A DNA stretch of 41,255 bases from Hyphomicrobiales bacterium (GCA_027066315.1 JAMONZ010000046.1:1-41255); one strand, 5' to 3'; positions 8,782 to 17,156 are shown, numbered from the stretch's first letter. Notes: generated by a model from the sequence alone, not told the origin. Translations and numbers: made by a program.

Positions 8782-10055
8782 TGATAATAAAAGAGACAAA
8801 AGCATTTTTGTTGGATTTATTTAAAGAGGCAATTGCGGCGGCCGATCCTGCTATTTTAATGGCAGGCTATATGCCAAAAAAACCCAAAGGACGCACTGTT
8901 GTAATCGGGCTGGGTAAAGCCTCTGGCGCAATGGCGTTGGCTTTTGAGAGTGAATGGTTTGCAGCAGGGAATGGTGAAGTTGAAGGGTTGATTGTTACCT
9001 CTAAAGGCAATGGTAAAAAACTAAAAAATATAAAAACCATAATTGCCTCTCACCCTATTCCTGATGAAAATAGCTCCATTGCAGCAAGACAGATGATTGA
9101 GCTTGTTTCAGGTTTAACAAAAGATGATTTGGTGGTGGCGTTGATTTCAGGGGGTGGTTCGGCATTACTTTCTTTAGCTAATGGAATAAGCGCAGATGAA
9201 AAACAGGCTGTGAATAAAGCATTGCTTAATAATGGTGTGCCGATTGCAAAAATGAATTGTATTAGAAAACATCTTAGCAATGTTAAGGGTGGGCGATTGG
9301 CAAAATTGGCATATCCTGCAAAATTGGTTTCGTTAGTTATTTCTGATGTTGTTGGAAACGACCCTGCATTAGTGGCATCTGGCCCAACAATTGCCGATGA
9401 AACTACACGTTATGATGCGCTTAAAATAATAAAAGACTATCAGTTGGATTTGCCAAAAGCTGCTATTGCTTGGCTAAATAACCCTAAAAGTGAAGCCCCA
9501 AAACCGAGTGAAAAATATTTTGTAAATAATGAAATTCATATAATTGCAAATGCAAATATGTCACTCAAAGCGGCCGCAAAGATGGCTGAACAATGGGGTG
9601 TAAAGGCATATATAATTTCTGATGCTATAGAGGGTGAGGCGAGCATTGTTGGCTTTGAGCATGCAGAGCTGGCGTTGCAAATATCTAAAGGAAATGAGAG
9701 GTTTGAAAAACCATGCGTGATCTTGTCGGGTGGAGAAACAACGGTAAGCCTTCGCCATAAGGGCAAAGGTGGGCGCAATAGCGAGTATTTACTCTCGCTT
9801 GCGCTGGGAATTCATGGCGTGGATAATGTGTTTGCATTGGCCGCTGATACAGATGGGATTGATGGATCAGAAAATAATGCAGGTGCTTATGCTGATGGAG
9901 CTTCAGTTGAGCGCATGAAAAAAGCTGGCGTATTGGCTAAGCAATATTTGCAAAAAAATAATGCCTATAGCGCATTTGAAGCGGTTAATGATTTAATAGT
10001 TACAGGCGCAACAGCAACCAATGTGAATGATTTTCGAGCAATTTTGATAGGGTAG
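8781..10055 (+). CDS. gckA: Glycerate 2-kinase (DUF4147 + MOFRL domains)
   Basis: The 424-aa protein has an N-terminal DUF4147/GckA domain with GLGKASGAMA near 45-54, a LISGGGSALL loop near 120-130 and KMNCIRKHLSNVKGGRLA. A C-terminal MOFRL domain contains LSGGETTV and KGGRNSEYLLSLALG. The family phosphorylates D-glycerate with ATP to 2-phosphoglycerate, feeding lower glycolysis. ATG 8781 shares its A with the TGA of dctP; a GTG at 8778 is also in frame. Being translationally coupled to the TRAP genes, it probably acts on the imported compound or a breakdown product. That link is inference from position. The alternative family name TtuD (hydroxypyruvate/tartrate metabolism) is also used for such genes. 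Confidence 0.93.
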   Translation: MIIKETKAFLLDLFKEAIAAADPAILMAGYMPKKPKGRTVVIGLGKASGAMALAFESEWFAAGNGEVEGLIVTSKGNGKKLKNIKTIIASHPIPDENSSIAARQMIELVSGLTKDDLVVALISGGGSALLSLANGISADEKQAVNKALLNNGVPIAKMNCIRKHLSNVKGGRLAKLAYPAKLVSLVISDVVGNDPALVASGPTIADETTRYDALKIIKDYQLDLPKAAIAWLNNPKSEAPKPSEKYFVNNEIHIIANANMSLKAAAKMAEQWGVKAYIISDAIEGEASIVGFEHAELALQISKGNERFEKPCVILSGGETTVSLRHKGKGGRNSEYLLSLALGIHGVDNVFALAADTDGIDGSENNAGAYADGASVERMKKAGVLAKQYLQKNNAYSAFEAVNDLIVTGATATNVNDFRAILIG

Positions 10056-10057
10056 AA

Positions 10058-10798
10058 ATGAAAAGTTTAATAGTATTTTTTTTAGTGATTTTGGTTTTTT
10101 CTAATAGTAGTTTTGCTCAAAATACTCCTCCTAGAGTTTATCATACCAGCTTTGAAAAAATTAGTGATTTTGATGGTTTTTATATTGTGCCACAAAAATA
10201 TGAGGATAAAACTTTTCATGAGCAATCATCTAATAGAGTTCGTAGTGGAGCTTTTTCGCACAAGGGTGTAATTTTAGGTCAGAAGCAACCAAGCACTAGA
10301 TTTACTAATAATAATCATAGGGGCTACCCAACAATTCAGCTTTATAAGTCAAAGGGTGGGGCTTTTAAAACACCTGCGAAAATTGAGTTTTGGGTATGGC
10401 TTGATATGGATTTAAAAAAGGGTGAGTGGTTTAGTTTTGCGACAATTGATCATAGTAAATCTAATAGGTGGGATCCAGTTTTGGTAAATCTAAGTGATGA
10501 TGGTTTTGTGCATTTAATGCATGTGCCAACAAATGGAAAAGCACTATATGACTTTCAAACTAAAAAAATAAAATTTCCAATGAGGCAATGGGTGAAACTT
10601 AGCATTGAAATTCACTTTGATAAAAAAACTGGATATGCAAAAGTTTGGCAAAATAATAAGTTGGTTTCAAGCGCACAGGTGCGAACAGGAAACGGCTTTT
10701 TAACTCAAGCGCATTTTGGGCTTTATGCCCCACCCTCACTTAGTTCTGGAGTGGTTTATAATGATGACTTAACAATTAAAGAAATTAGAAGAAAGTAG
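10058..10798 (+). CDS. Secreted protein of unknown function, possibly concanavalin-like fold
   Basis: This is a 246-aa product with a clear signal peptide (MKSLIVFFLVILVFSNSSFA, cleavage before Q). The mature part is rich in beta-forming, aromatic and charged segments: KIEFWVWLDMDL, WFSFATIDHS, GFVHLMHVPT, QWVKLSIEIHFD, GYAKVWQNNKLV and HFGLYAP. This alternation, with the late YAKVWQNNKLV / HFGLYA pair, resembles the jelly-roll of LamG-like or polysaccharide-lyase-type proteins, but I cannot assign a family. It begins 2 bp after the glycerate kinase stop, so it is the last gene of the TRAP operon. It could be a periplasmic or surface carbohydrate-binding or degrading protein that supplies the transporter; this is inference only. 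Confidence 0.8.
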   Translation: MKSLIVFFLVILVFSNSSFAQNTPPRVYHTSFEKISDFDGFYIVPQKYEDKTFHEQSSNRVRSGAFSHKGVILGQKQPSTRFTNNNHRGYPTIQLYKSKGGAFKTPAKIEFWVWLDMDLKKGEWFSFATIDHSKSNRWDPVLVNLSDDGFVHLMHVPTNGKALYDFQTKKIKFPMRQWVKLSIEIHFDKKTGYAKVWQNNKLVSSAQVRTGNGFLTQAHFGLYAPPSLSSGVVYNDDLTIKEIRRK

Positions 10799-10858
10799 TT
10801 TTAAGTTTTTAGGTATTTAACTAATACTGCAATGCTCAAAATTGCTAGAATTAACAAT

Positions 10859-11110
10859 TCATCGAAATTTTGTTACTTGTTCTAAACCATAAATGGCATC
10901 GTCAAATTCATCTATTTTACTTGCCAAAGCTGCTTGGGCATCACGCAGCCCTTGGTTGTAATAGTATTTTCCAAACTCTTTAGAAAAAAACTGCAAGAGC
11001 ATTTCTGCTGGAATATTCCCGATTTCTTGGTCAAGTTCATCTGTAAAATAATTTTGAATTCGATGCGTAATATCGGCTCTCTCTTGTTTTGAAAACTGAA
11101 CTTTCTTCAT
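10859..11110 (-). CDS. DUF2164 family small protein
   Basis: The 83-aa cytoplasmic protein matches the DUF2164 pattern as I recall it: an N-terminal helix KQERADITHRIQNYFTDEL, then DQEIGNIPAEMLLQFFSKEFG, the conserved YYYNQGLRDAQAALASKIDE and a final YGLEQV. No enzymatic residues are evident and the family's function is unknown. The ATG is preceded by GAGAAA. It lies downstream of glpK on the same strand with a 72-bp gap, and is convergent with the secreted-protein gene at 10798. Confidence 0.85.
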   Translation of the reverse strand: MKKVQFSKQERADITHRIQNYFTDELDQEIGNIPAEMLLQFFSKEFGKYYYNQGLRDAQAALASKIDEFDDAIYGLEQVTKFR

Positions 11111-11182
11111 TTTCTCACTCTTTTCTTACTCACTCATTAATTTTAGACCTATCAGCGCAGAACATAAAATTTTGAATTTCAA

Positions 11183-12679
11183 TTAGTTTTTGCTCAAGGT
11201 TCGTGAAATAGCTTCTTGCCAACCGTTGAGTTTTTCATTTCGAATTGTGTCGGTCATTGTTGTCTTAAAGCGTTTATCAAGCTCCCATGTTTTAGCAAAC
11301 TCTTCCATATTACCCCAAATTTTTGCTTTATATCCCGCAAGCCATGCTGCACCTAAAGCGGTTGTTTCTAAAATGGTTGGGCGATCTACTGGGGCGTTTA
11401 AAATATCTGCCAAAAATTGCATTGTCCAATCTGAAGCAACCATGCCTCCATCAACTCGTAGTACGGTGTTACTGGAATTGCTCCAATCTTTTTTCATAGC
11501 TTTGAGCAAGTCATAGGTTTGATAGCCAACGGCCTCAAGTGCGGCACGGGCAAAGTCATTTTTTGTGCTATCTCGAGTAATTCCATAGATTGCACCACGT
11601 GCATTTGCGTCCCAATATGGTGCGCCCAGTCCGGTGAAGGCTGGCACTAAATAGACTTTAGAATTTGAGTCTGATTTTAGAGCTAACTCCCCCGCATCAC
11701 TAGCAGAATTTATAATTCCTAAACCATCACGTAACCATTGCACTGATGTTCCAGCGTTAAAAATTGACCCTTCAAGTGCATAGGTTGTTACGCCATCTAG
11801 TTGATAAGCGATGGTTGTTAATAGGCGATTTTTTGAGGTGATAATTTCATCACCAGTATTTAAAAGTGCAAAACAGCCTGTGCCATAGGTTGCCTTCATC
11901 ATGCCTTTTTTAAAACAAGCATTGCCAATTGTTGCTGCGTGTTGATCTCCTGCAACTCCTAAAATAGGAATGACAGCACCAAAAATTATGGGGTCAGTTT
12001 TTCCAAAATCATCTGCGCATTGCTTGACCTGAGGTAATATTGATTTTGGGATATTTAATATCTCAAGTAATTCATTGTCCCATTTATTTTCTCTTATATT
12101 ATAGAGCAGGGTGCGGCTGGCATTGGTTGCGTCAGTTGCGTGGATTTTTCCACCAGTTAACTTGTAAATAAGCCAGCTATCAATTGTGCCAAAACATATA
12201 TCACCCTTTTTTGCTCGCTCAAACAGACCATCAATATTTTTAAAAGCCCATGTTAATTTTGTGCCAGAGAAATATGGATCAAGCAGTAAACCAGTCTTTT
12301 TAGTAAAAATTGGCTCAAGCCCTTTTGCCTTTAACTCCTTACAAATTTGGGCACTGCGCCTGTCTTGCCAAACAATTGCATTATGGATTGGCTCACCAGT
12401 TTTTCTATCCCAAAGTACCACAGTTTCGCGCTGGTTAGTTATGCCAATGGCGGCAATTTTATTGGCACTGGTTTTAGCATTTTTTATAGAGACTTTTATG
12501 CTTTTAACTACGCTATCCCATATTTCGTTTGCATCATGCTCAACCCAGCCAGATTTTGGAAAATGCTGGGTAAATTCAAACTGTCCAACACCTACAATTT
12601 TTTGCATTTGGTTAAAAATAATTGCTCTAGAGCTGGTAGTGCCTTGGTCAATTGCAAGGATAAGGTTTTTATTGGACAT
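11183..12679 (-). CDS. glpK: Glycerol kinase
   Basis: The 498-aa protein has the usual GlpK length and FGGY kinase features: the N-terminal phosphate loop [12 protein letters not shown] (about 11-22), [16 protein letters not shown], the catalytic-region [23 protein letters not shown], and the C-terminal [18 protein letters not shown]. It phosphorylates glycerol to sn-glycerol 3-phosphate in the cytoplasm. The ATG has GGAAA upstream. No glpF, glpD or glpR is adjacent, so glycerol uptake and oxidation genes must lie elsewhere. It is divergent from the helicase gene, sharing a 300-bp intergenic region. Confidence 0.97.
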   Translation of the reverse strand: MSNKNLILAIDQGTTSSRAIIFNQMQKIVGVGQFEFTQHFPKSGWVEHDANEIWDSVVKSIKVSIKNAKTSANKIAAIGITNQRETVVLWDRKTGEPIHNAIVWQDRRSAQICKELKAKGLEPIFTKKTGLLLDPYFSGTKLTWAFKNIDGLFERAKKGDICFGTIDSWLIYKLTGGKIHATDATNASRTLLYNIRENKWDNELLEILNIPKSILPQVKQCADDFGKTDPIIFGAVIPILGVAGDQHAATIGNACFKKGMMKATYGTGCFALLNTGDEIITSKNRLLTTIAYQLDGVTTYALEGSIFNAGTSVQWLRDGLGIINSASDAGELALKSDSNSKVYLVPAFTGLGAPYWDANARGAIYGITRDSTKNDFARAALEAVGYQTYDLLKAMKKDWSNSSNTVLRVDGGMVASDWTMQFLADILNAPVDRPTILETTALGAAWLAGYKAKIWGNMEEFAKTWELDKRFKTTMTDTIRNEKLNGWQEAISRTLSKN

Positions 12680-12755
12680 AGCGATTTTCCATATTAATTA
12701 GAATGAATATTCTAGCAGATTTAACCAACAGCGATAACCCCAATCATTTAATCAC

Positions 12756-12782
12756 TTGACATTTTTTACTAAAGAGTATTAT
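12756..12782 (+). promoter_or_regulatory. Candidate sigma-70 type promoter of the helicase leader
   Basis: A perfect TTGACA lies at 12756-12761 and TATTAT at 12777-12782. The 15-bp spacer is short, so the exact -10 could be shifted by one or two bases. It would start a leader of roughly 190 nt before the rhlE ATG. Evidence is motif match only. Confidence 0.5.
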
Positions 12783-12806
12783 TGGCGGCAACGATGCACC
12801 TATTAA

Positions 12807-12934
12807 AAGCAAATTTGCTTGTCTGCTCTTTATTGAGCGATGTTTAAGGTTTTCCTTTTCATTTTGGGCGTTTCGTGCGGTTTAAATTATAAACCGCTAA
12901 CGCCCACTTTTTATCTTAGCTTTTTTAAGCTGAG
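12807..12934 (+). promoter_or_regulatory. Structured 5' leader of the DEAD-box helicase gene (four inverted repeats)
   Basis: The 300-bp gap between glpK and rhlE holds a series of inverted repeats on the + strand. A perfect palindrome AAGCAAATTTGCTT is at 12807-12820. A short hairpin GCTC/GAGC is at 12825-12838. A large two-part hairpin is at 12866-12905: outer GGGCGTT/AACGCCC and inner CGGTTTA/TAAACCG with a 5-nt loop. A fourth hairpin, CTTAGCTT/AAGCTGAG with one G-U pair, is at 12915-12934. Long structured leaders are known for cold-shock genes, and RNA helicases are often cold-induced, so post-transcriptional control is plausible. No known riboswitch family is recognised. Confidence 0.6.
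12866..12912 (+). terminator. Terminator-like hairpin inside the helicase leader (possible attenuator)
   Basis: The GC-richer stem GGGCGTT...CGGTTTA / TAAACCG...AACGCCC is followed directly by ACTTTTTAT, giving a short U tract. This has the look of an intrinsic terminator, yet it lies between the candidate promoter and the rhlE start. It may attenuate transcription, or end a separate small RNA of about 120 nt starting near 12790. The interrupted U tract makes termination strength uncertain. Confidence 0.45.
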
Positions 12935-12980
12935 GAATATTTGTGTGCAAATTTTAAAGTTTAAAAAAGAGAAATAATTT

Positions 12981-14315
12981 ATGAGTAATTTTGCAGATCT
13001 TAATCTGGTTGAACCCGTTCTTAGAGCAGTATTAGAACAAGGATATGAAAAAGCCACCCCTATTCAAACACAGGCAATTCCTGCGTTAATTGAAGGGCGT
13101 GATCTTTTGGGTGTTGCCCAAACAGGCACAGGCAAAACTGCTGCTTTTGCTTTGCCGCTTTTACACAATTTATCAAAAGTGAATGTGAAAGCAAAAAGCA
13201 AAAAACCACGTGCGCTTATTCTTGCGCCAACCCGTGAGCTGGCAGTTCAAATTTCAAACTCAATAAAAACCTATGGCAATCATTTGCATTTTCGCACTGG
13301 TATTGTTTTTGGTGGCACATCTATTCGTCCACAAATTCAGAATTTAACCAAGGGTGTTCATATTTTGGTTGCCACTCCGGGTCGTCTACTTGACCTTATG
13401 CGTCAAGGCCATGTTGAGCTTGATGAGATTGAAACTTTCATTCTTGATGAAGCAGATCGAATGTTAGATATGGGCTTTATTGATGATATTAAACTTGTGG
13501 CCAAAGAAATGCCAAAAGAACATCAAACGGTTATGTTTTCAGCCACTATGCCAAAATCTCTCAAGGGTTTAATTGCAACACTATTGAATGATCCAGTTAG
13601 GATTGAGGTTTCAATTGCTGCTAGTACATCAAAAAATATTAAACAGCAGGTTTTATTTGTTCAAAAGAATAAAAAAATGGATTTGCTTAGTGACTTGCTT
13701 GCAGATGAAGCAAAAAAACGGGTTTTGGTGTTTACCCGCACTAAGGTGAATGCCGATAAGGTAATTAAATTTCTTATCCAAAATGATATTCGAGCGGCGG
13801 TTATTCATGGCGATAAAATTCAAAAAATCCGTGAACGGGCTTTGAAGAATTTTAGTGAAGGTAAAATTCGAGTACTTGTAGCAACTGATGTTGCGGCACG
13901 TGGTATTGATGTTGATGATATTACTCATGTTATTAATTTTGAATTGCCGAACGAGCCAGACAGCTATGTTCACCGTATTGGGCGCACAGGTCGAGCTGGG
14001 GCGAGCGGAGTTGCAATTTCACTTTGTGACCTTGAAGAACGCAATTATTTACGCTCAATTGAGCGAGTAATTAAGCAAGATGTCCCTGTGAATGAAGACC
14101 ATGAATATCATTGTGAAAAAACTGCTAATGCCAAGGGAAGTGGCGGAAAAAGTAGTAAATTCTCAAGAAAACCTAGAAGAAAAAAATCTGGTTCGGGCAG
14201 TTTTGGTTCTGGGAATAAGGGGGCAAAATGGTCATCAAATAGCTCTGGCAAGCCCGTAAATAAAAATCGTCCATTTAAGGGTCGTAAAAAAAGAGCAAGA
14301 GATAAAGCTGCTTAA
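12981..14315 (+). CDS. rhlE: DEAD-box ATP-dependent RNA helicase, RhlE-like
   Basis: The 444-aa protein contains all the helicase motifs: the Q motif TPIQTQAIPAL, motif I AQTGTGKT, Ia PTRELAVQI, motif II DEAD (VLDEADRMLDMGF), motif III SAT, motif V ATDVAARGID and motif VI HRIGRTGRAG. A basic Gly/Ser/Lys/Arg-rich tail of about 70 residues follows, as in RhlE proteins that bind RNA non-specifically. It unwinds RNA duplexes in ribosome assembly and RNA decay, often at low temperature. The ATG follows AAAAAGAGAAATAATTT, with AGAGAAA as ribosome site. It sits behind a structured leader that probably regulates it. Confidence 0.95.
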   Translation: MSNFADLNLVEPVLRAVLEQGYEKATPIQTQAIPALIEGRDLLGVAQTGTGKTAAFALPLLHNLSKVNVKAKSKKPRALILAPTRELAVQISNSIKTYGNHLHFRTGIVFGGTSIRPQIQNLTKGVHILVATPGRLLDLMRQGHVELDEIETFILDEADRMLDMGFIDDIKLVAKEMPKEHQTVMFSATMPKSLKGLIATLLNDPVRIEVSIAASTSKNIKQQVLFVQKNKKMDLLSDLLADEAKKRVLVFTRTKVNADKVIKFLIQNDIRAAVIHGDKIQKIRERALKNFSEGKIRVLVATDVAARGIDVDDITHVINFELPNEPDSYVHRIGRTGRAGASGVAISLCDLEERNYLRSIERVIKQDVPVNEDHEYHCEKTANAKGSGGKSSKFSRKPRRKKSGSGSFGSGNKGAKWSSNSSGKPVNKNRPFKGRKKRARDKAA

Positions 14316-14327
14316 TTATTGTTTTTT

Positions 14328-14365
14328 GGCAGTCGTTGTTTTAGGCGGCTGCCATTAGCCTAAAA
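14328..14365. other. Stem-loop with possible pseudoknot between convergent genes
   Basis: On the + strand GGCAGTCG (14328-14335) pairs with CGGCTGCC (14346-14353) across a 10-nt loop. The loop sequence TTTTAGG (14339-14345) is complementary to CCTAAAA just downstream (14359-14365), so an H-type pseudoknot or an alternative hairpin is possible. There is no U tract on the 3' side, so it is not a standard intrinsic terminator in either direction. It fills most of the 53-bp gap between rhlE and the convergent histidine kinase. Confidence 0.45.
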
Positions 14366-14368
14366 TAG

Positions 14369-15844
14369 TTATCCAGTTTCAGAGTAAATTTCTAGTTGAT
14401 TGCGCTTTTTGGTTACTGGGGCTTCTGCTTTTAGCGTGCGAGCAAATGGGAAAGTCGCTATTGTTTCCGTTCCGAAACGTAATTTTGAGAATAAGTCAAA
14501 GCGTCCTTGATGCATTTCCATAATATTTTGCACAATTGGCAGGCCAAGACCTGCACCCTGTTCTGCTGTTTTATGAGCAAGCGATCCTTGCCCAAATGAG
14601 GATAGAACGGTTTTTATTTCGTCCTCAGGAATACCTGGGCCATTGTCTTTTACTGATATTAACTGCCCAGCGTCACTTGAGTGTTTCACTACAATTTCAA
14701 CTTTTCCAGATTGGGGTGTGAATTTTATTGCGTTTGATAAAAGGTTTAATACTACTTGTCGAACTGCTCTTTCGTCAGCCCAGATAAGAGGTAAATTTTG
14801 TTCATGAAAAAATTGAAAATCAATTAATTTCGCATCAGCACGAATTTTTAGCATTCTATGACAATCTTGAGTGATGTCAGTTAAATTTACCGCTGATTCA
14901 TTTAATTCGTATTTTCCAGCTTCAATTCTAGATAGGTCTAAAAGCTCATTAATAAGGGTTAATAAATGTTGACCAGATGAGCATATATCTGCAGCATATT
15001 CTTTATACTGCGGTACTTGATGCGGCCCTAATAATTCAGATTTTAAAACTTCAGAAAAACCGATAATTGCGTTTAATGGTGTGCGTAATTCATGGCTCAT
15101 TGTTGCAAGAAAACTTGACTTTGCAATGTTGGATTGTTCGGCATGTCGTCTTGCTTCATCAGACATATTTTGAGCTTCTTTTAGTTCGGCAATTAGGCCG
15201 TCTTTTTCTGCTCTATGCCTTAATGCCACCAATTCAGACCTATGCAATTGGCGGGCTAAAAATAAGAAGAAAATTTCAGCTCCAATAACTAATATTGCTA
15301 ATGTATAGTTTAACACCGTTCCTGACAAAACTAGACTTAGGCTGATAGCAATTGTTGCTGGCATAGTGCTTGCAAGAGTTGCATTGGGTAGTGAGCGAGT
15401 GAAAAGTGCATTGCTTGCTGTTCCAACTAGAAAAATAGCAAACATGATGATAGTTAAATTTTGACCAAAACCAAGAAAAGAAAATAGACCTAGCAATGAC
15501 CATGAAATGCCATAAGCTGTTTCAGAAATAACTAATTTGCTTGTCCACTGTTTGATATTTGTGCGAGATTTATCTGTTTTTTGATATTTTGAGCAAGTGA
15601 ATAGAACAATAAAATTTGTTATGATTACTAACGAGGCGAATATAGATGCATATATATAATCTATCCAAATACTAGAAAATACGGTAACAATTAGTATAAT
15701 AAACGGTATTACTAAAATTGTAGATTTTCGTTTTTCAATATATTCGTCTAGCAATTCCTTGTCGTAAGAAATATTTGTTCCAGATGTAGAGGCTAGTTTT
15801 TGACGAACATCAAAAGCAGTGCGCTGTGCATTTTTTTTACTCAA
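14369..15844 (-). CDS. Membrane sensor histidine kinase (HisKA + HATPase_c)
   Basis: The 491-aa protein has about six membrane helices between residues 40 and 200, a short coiled linker, then a HisKA helix with the H-box FLATMSHELRTPLNAIIGFSEVL (phospho-His about 251). The ATPase domain shows the N-box VVLNLLSNAIKF, the G1 box DNGPGIPEDE and the G2 box GAGLGLPIVQNIMEMHQG. The H-box context is PleC/DivJ-like. There is no periplasmic sensor domain, so sensing is probably membrane or cytoplasmic. The start appears to be TTG at 15844: an in-frame TGA lies just upstream and the nearest ATGs are out of frame or far inside. A tiny ATG frame (15857-15837) overlaps this start. No response regulator is adjacent. 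Confidence 0.9.
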   Translation of the reverse strand: MSKKNAQRTAFDVRQKLASTSGTNISYDKELLDEYIEKRKSTILVIPFIILIVTVFSSIWIDYIYASIFASLVIITNFIVLFTCSKYQKTDKSRTNIKQWTSKLVISETAYGISWSLLGLFSFLGFGQNLTIIMFAIFLVGTASNALFTRSLPNATLASTMPATIAISLSLVLSGTVLNYTLAILVIGAEIFFLFLARQLHRSELVALRHRAEKDGLIAELKEAQNMSDEARRHAEQSNIAKSSFLATMSHELRTPLNAIIGFSEVLKSELLGPHQVPQYKEYAADICSSGQHLLTLINELLDLSRIEAGKYELNESAVNLTDITQDCHRMLKIRADAKLIDFQFFHEQNLPLIWADERAVRQVVLNLLSNAIKFTPQSGKVEIVVKHSSDAGQLISVKDNGPGIPEDEIKTVLSSFGQGSLAHKTAEQGAGLGLPIVQNIMEMHQGRFDLFSKLRFGTETIATFPFARTLKAEAPVTKKRNQLEIYSETG

Positions 15845-15928
15845 AATATTTACTCATACTAATATCACTTGCCAACAGGGCATTAATTAGTGTCAAACTT
15901 AATTCAATGAAGTTAAGATCAGGTTGAA

Positions 15929-16465
15929 ATGGCTTATTCTAGAAATAATAGAAAAAAAAGTATTAATAGCTTTAAGTGGCTGTTTAGTTTGGCACTGTTA
16001 GGAGCTATTGCTTTTCTTGTTATTACCCTTGAAAAAGATGAGCTAGATCAGCCTCTTCGTGGCTTTGTTACAGCCTCGGACGGAGATAGCTTGAAAATGG
16101 GAAGCCAACAAATACGATTGCTTGGAATTGACGCACCAGAGCTTTATCAAAAGTGTAAATTTAAGAATGGTAAAACATGGGAATGCGGGCGTGTTTCTCA
16201 TTCAAGGGTGTCGCAATTGGTAAAAGGGAAGGAGCTAGTTTGTATAGGGGATCAGTATGATAGATATAATCGTCTTTTAGCAAAATGTAGTGTTAGGGAT
16301 AAGGATATTGGTGGCATATTGGTTTTAGAGGGTTTGGCTGTTAGCTATCGTGGGTCGGGTGATTATTTAAGCGAGCAAAAGAATGCTCAAAGGAATAATA
16401 GCGGTATGTGGAGCGGTGAGTTTGAAAATCCGCAAGATTGGCGCAGAAACAATCCTCGCAACTAA
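15929..16465 (+). CDS. Thermonuclease-like (SNase) secreted or membrane-anchored protein
   Basis: The 178-aa protein has an N-terminal hydrophobic segment (about 13-31) acting as an anchor or uncleaved signal. A staphylococcal-nuclease fold follows: GFVTASDGDSLKMGSQQ, the catalytic strand IRLLGIDAPELYQKC with its Arg, Asp and Glu, and DQYDRYNRLLAKC with the second conserved Arg. The VLEGLAVSYRG and NSGMWSG blocks complete the domain. The family cleaves single-stranded DNA or RNA with calcium; the key residues appear present, so it may be active. The N-terminus points to the periplasm. It is divergent from the kinase gene and 106 bp upstream of the Lrp-type regulator; a functional link is not evident. 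Confidence 0.88.
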   Translation: MAYSRNNRKKSINSFKWLFSLALLGAIAFLVITLEKDELDQPLRGFVTASDGDSLKMGSQQIRLLGIDAPELYQKCKFKNGKTWECGRVSHSRVSQLVKGKELVCIGDQYDRYNRLLAKCSVRDKDIGGILVLEGLAVSYRGSGDYLSEQKNAQRNNSGMWSGEFENPQDWRRNNPRN

Positions 16466-16477
16466 AGAGAATATATT

Positions 16478-16511
16478 TGCGTTTTTAGCTAATAAACACT
16501 ATAAAGACGCA
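16478..16511 (+). other. Inverted repeat upstream of the Lrp-type gene
   Basis: TGCGTTTTT (16478-16486) and AAAGACGCA (16503-16511) form a 9-bp stem with one G-U pair and a 16-nt loop. It could be a weak terminator of the nuclease gene or an operator for the regulator; the sequence does not decide between them. Confidence 0.25.
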
Positions 16512-16571
16512 TGTTTCTACTTGAATAATCATTTTAAGGAGAAAATTTTTCTAAGATTGTGAGGTTTTCTA

Positions 16572-17045
16572 ATGGCACTTGATAGAGTTGATCGTAAAAT
16601 ATTAGGTATTTTGCAAAAAGACGCAACAATCCCTGTAGCTGAAATTGGTAAAAAAATTGGTTTATCGACTACTCCTTGTTGGCGACGAATTCAAAAAATG
16701 GAAGAAGACGGAGTGATATTAAGGCGTGTTGCTGTGCTTGATCCTGCAAGTGTAAATGCAGGCGTAACCGTGTTTGTAAGTGTGCGCACCTCAGAGCATA
16801 ATGATGCTTGGATGCGTAAATTTTCTAACGTGGTTGATGGATTTAGCGAGGTAGTTGAATTTTATCGTATGAGTGGTGATGTAGATTATTTATTAAGAGT
16901 AGTTGTTCCAAATATAGAAGCCTTTGATATTTTTTATAAAAAGCTAATAAAAGAAATTTCGCTAAATGATGTTAGCTCATCTTTCGCAATGAGCCAGATT
17001 AAATATACAACAGCATTGCCGTTGGATTACATTCAAACAGATTGA
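16572..17045 (+). CDS. Lrp/AsnC family transcriptional regulator
   Basis: The 157-aa protein has the classic two-part layout. The N-terminal winged helix-turn-helix carries DRKILGILQKDATIPVAEIGKKIGLS and then TTPCWRRIQKMEEDGVI (recognition helix about 37-50). The C-terminal RAM/AsnC ligand domain includes VTVFVSVRT, EVVEFYRMSGDVDYLLRVVV and the final SFAMSQIKYTTALPL. Such proteins form octamers that respond to amino acids. The GLSTTPCWRRI version is common in alphaproteobacterial Lrp paralogues. GAGG lies seven bases before the ATG. The target is unknown: no divergent amino-acid gene is adjacent, so a global or remote role is more likely. Its 3' end shares a bidirectional terminator with the L,D-transpeptidase gene. 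Confidence 0.94.
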   Translation: MALDRVDRKILGILQKDATIPVAEIGKKIGLSTTPCWRRIQKMEEDGVILRRVAVLDPASVNAGVTVFVSVRTSEHNDAWMRKFSNVVDGFSEVVEFYRMSGDVDYLLRVVVPNIEAFDIFYKKLIKEISLNDVSSSFAMSQIKYTTALPLDYIQTD

Positions 17046-17156
17046 TTTTCTTGTTCACTTTGCGGAGCTGTATTTCTCCCGTTTTTTCTATTGTTGAGAA
17101 TTTTTATGAAAAAGAAAAATATTGAATTTATCTTATTCACAAGCAGGTTTGTCTAT

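Noticed and set aside
5867-10834. Shared 12-mer AATACTGCAATG near 5867 and 10823, flanking the TRAP operon
   Set aside because: Dozens of 12-mer matches are expected by chance in a 41-kb AT-rich sequence, and neighbouring bases do not match.
12186-12701. 171-codon frame antisense to glpK
   Set aside because: glpK is certain on the - strand; the antisense frame has no recognisable domain.
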